Below, in pieces: positions 60,934 to 64,000 of a stretch of 64,000 bases of DNA. The translations under genes were made by a program, and so were the position numbers. Source of the DNA: Neobacillus niacini (GTDB taxonomy: Bacteria; Bacillota; Bacilli; Bacillales; Cytobacillaceae); the NCBI RefSeq assembly GCF_030817595.1, contig NZ_JAUSZN010000001.1, forward strand, positions 3,793,001 through 3,857,000. Reading direction: 5' to 3'. How positions within the stretch are numbered: position 1 is the first letter of the stretch; each line of letters begins with the position of its first letter. The notes beneath the pieces are model-generated. The model was not told where the DNA came from and did no database searches. It saw nothing but the letters and a program-made list of their open reading frames with translations.

Positions 60934-61782
60934 TTATTCGGTAACCCATGAAAGTCCAAGTGTTCCAACACCTGTGTGCACACCTGCAACAGTAATGAGC
61001 ATTAGCTTCTCTGATTCAATCGTTGGGAAAGTTTCATTTATGATTTTTTCAAGACAATCTGCCTTTTCTTGGTCGTTCGCATGGACAATGGCGACTTTTT
61101 GAACTGATTTTGTTTCTAGGTCTTCCTTTAAATGATTTACCAGCCAAGCATGTGCCTTTTTTTCAGTTCGGACTTTATCCTTAATCTTTGCGGCTCCATC
61201 CTCAATTGATAAAATCGGCTTTATATTAAATAGCGAGGCTAGTATTTTTTGACTTCCAGATACCCTGCCGCTTTTATGAAGCTGATCCAAGTTGGATGGT
61301 ACCAAAAACAATCGAGTGTGCTCCCGCAATTTATTTAATTGATCAACCACTTCACCTATTTCAAGACCCCGTTCCACTAGTTCTATTCCTCTTTTCACCA
61401 AGAAGGATAAGGGATAGGAACCGGTATGTGAATCGATGGCAAACAATTTAAATCCAGCCATTTCCGCCGCCATAACAGAGGTTTGATACGTGCCAGTTAA
61501 GGTACTGGAAGCATGAATGGCTACGCCAAAGTCATACTCTTCTTTTAACCTTTCGTATAGGTCGACGATGTCTCCGATATTTGGCTGAGATGATTGGAAC
61601 TTTCCATCCTCATTTTTCATGCGATTATAGAAATCTTCCTCAGTTATATCTATTGTTTCTTTGTAAAATTTATCATTAATGACAACATGCAAGGGAATGA
61701 CATGAATGTGGTGCTTATTAATAAACTCTTTGCTTAGAGAAGCCGTTGTATCCGTAATCCAGGCAATTTTGGGCTTGTTCAT
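60934..61782 (-). CDS. DegV family fatty-acid-binding protein
   Basis: The 282-residue protein has the DegV fold: KIAWITDTTASLSKEFINKH, HVIPLHVVINDKFYKETIDI, a fatty-acid pocket segment SSQPNIGDIVDLYERL, HASSTLTGTYQTSVMAAEM and the C-terminal VAGVHTGVGTLGLSW. DegV proteins bind fatty acids; in Firmicutes the FakB group presents them to the FakA kinase. AAGGA is 10 nt before the ATG at 61782. FakA is not in this window. Confidence 0.92.
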   Translation of the reverse strand: MNKPKIAWITDTTASLSKEFINKHHIHVIPLHVVINDKFYKETIDITEEDFYNRMKNEDGKFQSSQPNIGDIVDLYERLKEEYDFGVAIHASSTLTGTYQTSVMAAEMAGFKLFAIDSHTGSYPLSFLVKRGIELVERGLEIGEVVDQLNKLREHTRLFLVPSNLDQLHKSGRVSGSQKILASLFNIKPILSIEDGAAKIKDKVRTEKKAHAWLVNHLKEDLETKSVQKVAIVHANDQEKADCLEKIINETFPTIESEKLMLITVAGVHTGVGTLGLSWVTE

Positions 61783-62118
61783 TTTATCACTTTCCTTCAA
61801 TGAAGATTCTCTTTTTTTATATAGTAATAACTAAATTTAGTAGTATGGTTACGAGGATAACATTACAAAAATGAATAATTTCTCACAAGTTATATTTGTC
61901 ATATACAACATAGATTTTTGGGTCTGATAAGCACGATTGTCACCGTTTTGACAAAATCAAAACAAAATTAACCTGTTTGAATCAAAATAGTGGTATAGTA
62001 AGAGAAAGTATTTTTACTATTTCAAAAATATAATTATTAATGGTTTCGACATGATTCATGTTTAGAAGGATTGAATGGTGTTTAAAACTGAATCTATTAT
62101 TAAAAATGAGGTGTGAGC
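61783..62118. other. 336-bp intergenic region between degV and ilvE
   Basis: AT-rich, with the divergent promoters of degV and ilvE. No T-box (no GGTGGNACC stem) or other riboswitch is visible. A TATAGT near 62000 could be the ilvE -10, without a convincing -35. Confidence 0.4.
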
Positions 62119-63201
62119 ATGAAACAGGAGATTTCATTTATTCCAAGAGGACAATTAAAAACAAAGCCTGATACCGCTTCACTGGGTTTCGGGAAGTATT
62201 TCAGTGATTACATGTTTGAAATGGATTATCATAATGACCTAGGCTGGCATAATCCAAGAATTACTCCATATGAGCCATTAACACTAGATCCTTCAGCAAT
62301 GGTTTTCCACTATGGACAAGCTATTTTTGAAGGGATGAAAGCATATAAGACTCCGGATGGTTCCGTTCAGCTTTTCCGTCCAGAGAAAAACATGAAGCGT
62401 TTCAACGAATCATGTGACAGGCTCTGCATTCCCCAAATTGATGAGGAGTTCTTATTAGAAGGCATTAAACAATTGATTACCACAGAAAAAGAATGGGTTC
62501 CAGATGGTGAAGGGACATCACTTTATATTCGTCCGTTTATTTTTTCAACAGAGGCTTATCTTGGTGTACGCCCTGCCAATCAATATAAATTGCTGGTCAT
62601 CCTCTCCCCGTCCGGAGCCTATTATGGCAGTCAATTGAGTCCCGTTAAGATTTATGTGGAAGAGCAATATGTTCGTGCGGTAATTGGCGGAGTCGGCCAT
62701 GTAAAAACAGCAGGCAACTATGCTGCAAGCTTGAAAGCACAAAAGAAGGCAGACGCAGGCGGCTACGCACAAATTCTATGGCTCGATGCGAAAGAGAATA
62801 AATATGTAGAAGAAGTCGGCAGCATGAATATCTTCTTTAAGATCAATGGAGAAGTAGTAACACCAAAGTTAAATGGCAGTATTTTGCCAGGTGTCACCCG
62901 TGATTCCGTTATTGAATTGCTAAAATATTGGAATATTCCTGTACGCGAAGAGAGAATTTCCATAGAAGAGGTATTTGCCGCACACAAACGCGGTGAACTC
63001 GAGGAAGTCTTTGGAGCAGGAACCGCTGCTGTTATTTCACCTGTTGGTGAACTAACTTGGAAAGACCAGTCCATCACCATCAATGACAATCAAATTGGTC
63101 AGCTGTCTCAGGATATCTATAATGAACTGACAGGGATACAACTTGGGAAGAAAGAAGATCCATTTAATTGGACTGTGAAAGTTACTTCAGTTGAAGGATA
63201 A
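62119..63201 (+). CDS. ilvE: Branched-chain amino acid aminotransferase
   Basis: The 360-residue PLP enzyme transaminates leucine, isoleucine and valine. The PLP lysine lies in GGVGHVKTAGNYAASLKAQK (about residue 200), with YVEEVGSMNIFFKING, SILPGVTRDSVIELL and the phosphate-binding GAGTAAVISPVGEL downstream. FHYGQAIFEGMKAY near 63-76 is typical of the class IV aminotransferase fold. GAGGTG lies 8 nt before the ATG at 62119; the GTG two codons earlier is in that site. It is monocistronic with its own terminator. Confidence 0.94.
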   Translation: MKQEISFIPRGQLKTKPDTASLGFGKYFSDYMFEMDYHNDLGWHNPRITPYEPLTLDPSAMVFHYGQAIFEGMKAYKTPDGSVQLFRPEKNMKRFNESCDRLCIPQIDEEFLLEGIKQLITTEKEWVPDGEGTSLYIRPFIFSTEAYLGVRPANQYKLLVILSPSGAYYGSQLSPVKIYVEEQYVRAVIGGVGHVKTAGNYAASLKAQKKADAGGYAQILWLDAKENKYVEEVGSMNIFFKINGEVVTPKLNGSILPGVTRDSVIELLKYWNIPVREERISIEEVFAAHKRGELEEVFGAGTAAVISPVGELTWKDQSITINDNQIGQLSQDIYNELTGIQLGKKEDPFNWTVKVTSVEG

Positions 63202-63223
63202 TCAATAAACTACTGAATATGTG

Positions 63224-63251
63224 GGATCCAGTTTGAGCTGGATCCTTTTTT
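63224..63251 (+). terminator. Terminator of ilvE
   Basis: GGATCCAG and CTGGATCC pair around a 6-nt loop and are followed by TTTTTT, 22 bp after the stop. Confidence 0.9.
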
Positions 63252-63382
63252 ATATTATTAAGACTTTTAAGGTATAGAACGATATAAAGATATACAAAAT
63301 GAAAGGTAACTTTTTGAAACAATGATTCTATATTTCTCGTCTTTAATAATGCAGGATTTTTGATAAGAAAGGATTTGCGATT

Positions 63383-63964
63383 TTGAAACTTAACTGGAAA
63401 GGCAGACTGCTATTTACATTCATTATTGGCCTTATTATTTTATTCTTTGTACAAAACCCTATTGGCACCAGCATACTAAATCGATTAAACATAGGTGATT
63501 CTGGTCCAATGCCAACCGAACTTCATCCAACGGTGAGAGACCGGAGCAATCAATTGATCCAGCAAGCAGCTGCTAAAGGGATTGTGATGGTGATTACCGA
63601 TGACTTCCGTAGCGCTGAAGACCAGGATCGACTTTATGAGCAAGGCAGGACAGTGGCTGGAAATATTGTAACCAATGCAAGAGGAGGAGAATCCTTTCAC
63701 AACTTTGGGCTGGCGATTGATTTTGCCATAAAAACCCCTTCTACAGATATTATTTGGGATATGCAATATGATGGCAACCAAAATGGAATAGCAGATTGGA
63801 ACGAAGTTGTGGAAATGGCAAAAGCCCTTGGCTTTGAATGGGGCGGCGATTGGTCTCAATTTAAAGATTATCCCCATTTACAAATGAACTTTGGCTTAAC
63901 ATTAGCCGACCTGCAAAACGGGAAAAGACCGGCAGATATATCTCTAACAGCCGATACCGATTAA
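63383..63964 (+). CDS. M15 family peptidase (D,D-/L,D-carboxypeptidase type) with membrane anchor
   Basis: The 193-residue protein has an N-terminal membrane segment (about 9-25, LLFTFIIGLIILFFVQN) and an extracellular peptidase domain. The metal ligands are visible: SFHNFGLAIDF (His and Asp, about 110-118) and the final HLQMNFG (His near 167), as in CwlK/VanY-like zinc peptidases that trim peptidoglycan peptides. TTG 63383 is the start with AAAGGA 9 nt upstream. It is close to the right window edge and appears complete. Confidence 0.88.
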   Translation: MKLNWKGRLLFTFIIGLIILFFVQNPIGTSILNRLNIGDSGPMPTELHPTVRDRSNQLIQQAAAKGIVMVITDDFRSAEDQDRLYEQGRTVAGNIVTNARGGESFHNFGLAIDFAIKTPSTDIIWDMQYDGNQNGIADWNEVVEMAKALGFEWGGDWSQFKDYPHLQMNFGLTLADLQNGKRPADISLTADTD

Positions 63965-64000
63965 GGTGTTGAGTGAAGCCCCCTTCCTCGCCTGCATATC

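Noticed and set aside
61783..62118. T-box or other riboswitch before ilvE
   Set aside because: No GGTGGNACC element, no specifier-like stem and no leader terminator could be found.

Overview
The window looks like chromosomal DNA of a spore-forming, low-GC Firmicute of the Bacillaceae (Bacillus/Neobacillus type). The signs are strong AGGAGG-like ribosome binding sites, frequent TTG and GTG starts, a YhcN/YlaJ-type sporulation lipoprotein, YcnI, DegV, LytR-CpsA-Psr and CAP-domain proteins, and a GC-rich dispersed repeat of a kind I recall from Bacillus genomes. No rRNA, tRNA, CRISPR array or prophage module was seen. The assignment rests on protein families and sequence style, not on a database search.

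Layout. 1-7.6 kb: a truncated DUF3231 gene, a GMC oxidoreductase with its subunit-3 partner, a PaiB-like protein, an LCP cell-wall ligase, a secreted CAP protein, an AraC/GyrI regulator and a glyoxalase-fold protein. 7.6-9.5 kb: an island made of an IS3 transposase remnant and a frameshifted PL6 polysaccharide lyase with foreign-looking composition. 9.7-19.2 kb: two ECF sigma operons. Both have a recognisable ECF-type promoter, and both encode a protein carrying the same anti-sigma-like motif. Between them lie a complete group IIC intron inserted behind a terminator, an MFS pump, an acetyltransferase and a PrmC-like methyltransferase without a normal start codon. 19.2-30.3 kb: a 200-bp repeat, metabolic genes (Gfo/Idh/MocA, IclR, azoreductase, transaldolase-type aldolase, rpiA) and an odd PTS-like permease. 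30.4-40.5 kb: a MazG-like protein, DUF3231, copper proteins YcnI/CopC next to a two-component system, three clusters of a palindromic repeat bracketing an acetyltransferase, a NUDIX hydrolase facing a PLD-helicase-DUF3427 protein, and ung.

41.5-51.6 kb is a coherent catabolic regulon for an unknown sugar acid or polyol. It holds an MFS carrier, glycerate kinase, FGGY kinase, class I aldolase, zinc dehydrogenase, RpiR regulator, an extra PRPP synthetase and a D-2-hydroxyacid dehydrogenase. Three promoters share one architecture (TTGAAG, an 18-bp spacer containing AAATTACC, TAtgAT/TAAGAT), and a fourth copy forms an inverted repeat. 52-64 kb is mostly ordinary: a wHTH protein, an M20 amidohydrolase, a MarR regulator beside a broken flavodoxin-like reductase, a TPP enzyme, the sporulation lipoprotein, guaC, EamA, a 36-residue zinc-ribbon peptide, DegV, a branched-chain aminotransferase and an M15 peptidase.

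Best candidates for something new: (1) the palindrome array family with homologous spacers at 30.8, 35.5 and 36.1 kb; (2) the RpiR regulon with its own PRPP synthetase; (3) a PTS EIIC-EIIA protein that lacks EIIB and has Tyr at the phospho-histidine position; (4) a PadR protein with an anti-sigma-like N-terminus in an ECF operon with a HAAS-FtsW protein. Several genes (PL6 lyase, alpha/beta hydrolase, flavodoxin-like reductase) carry single frameshifts. Either the strain is eroding accessory genes or the assembly has indels; raw reads would decide.
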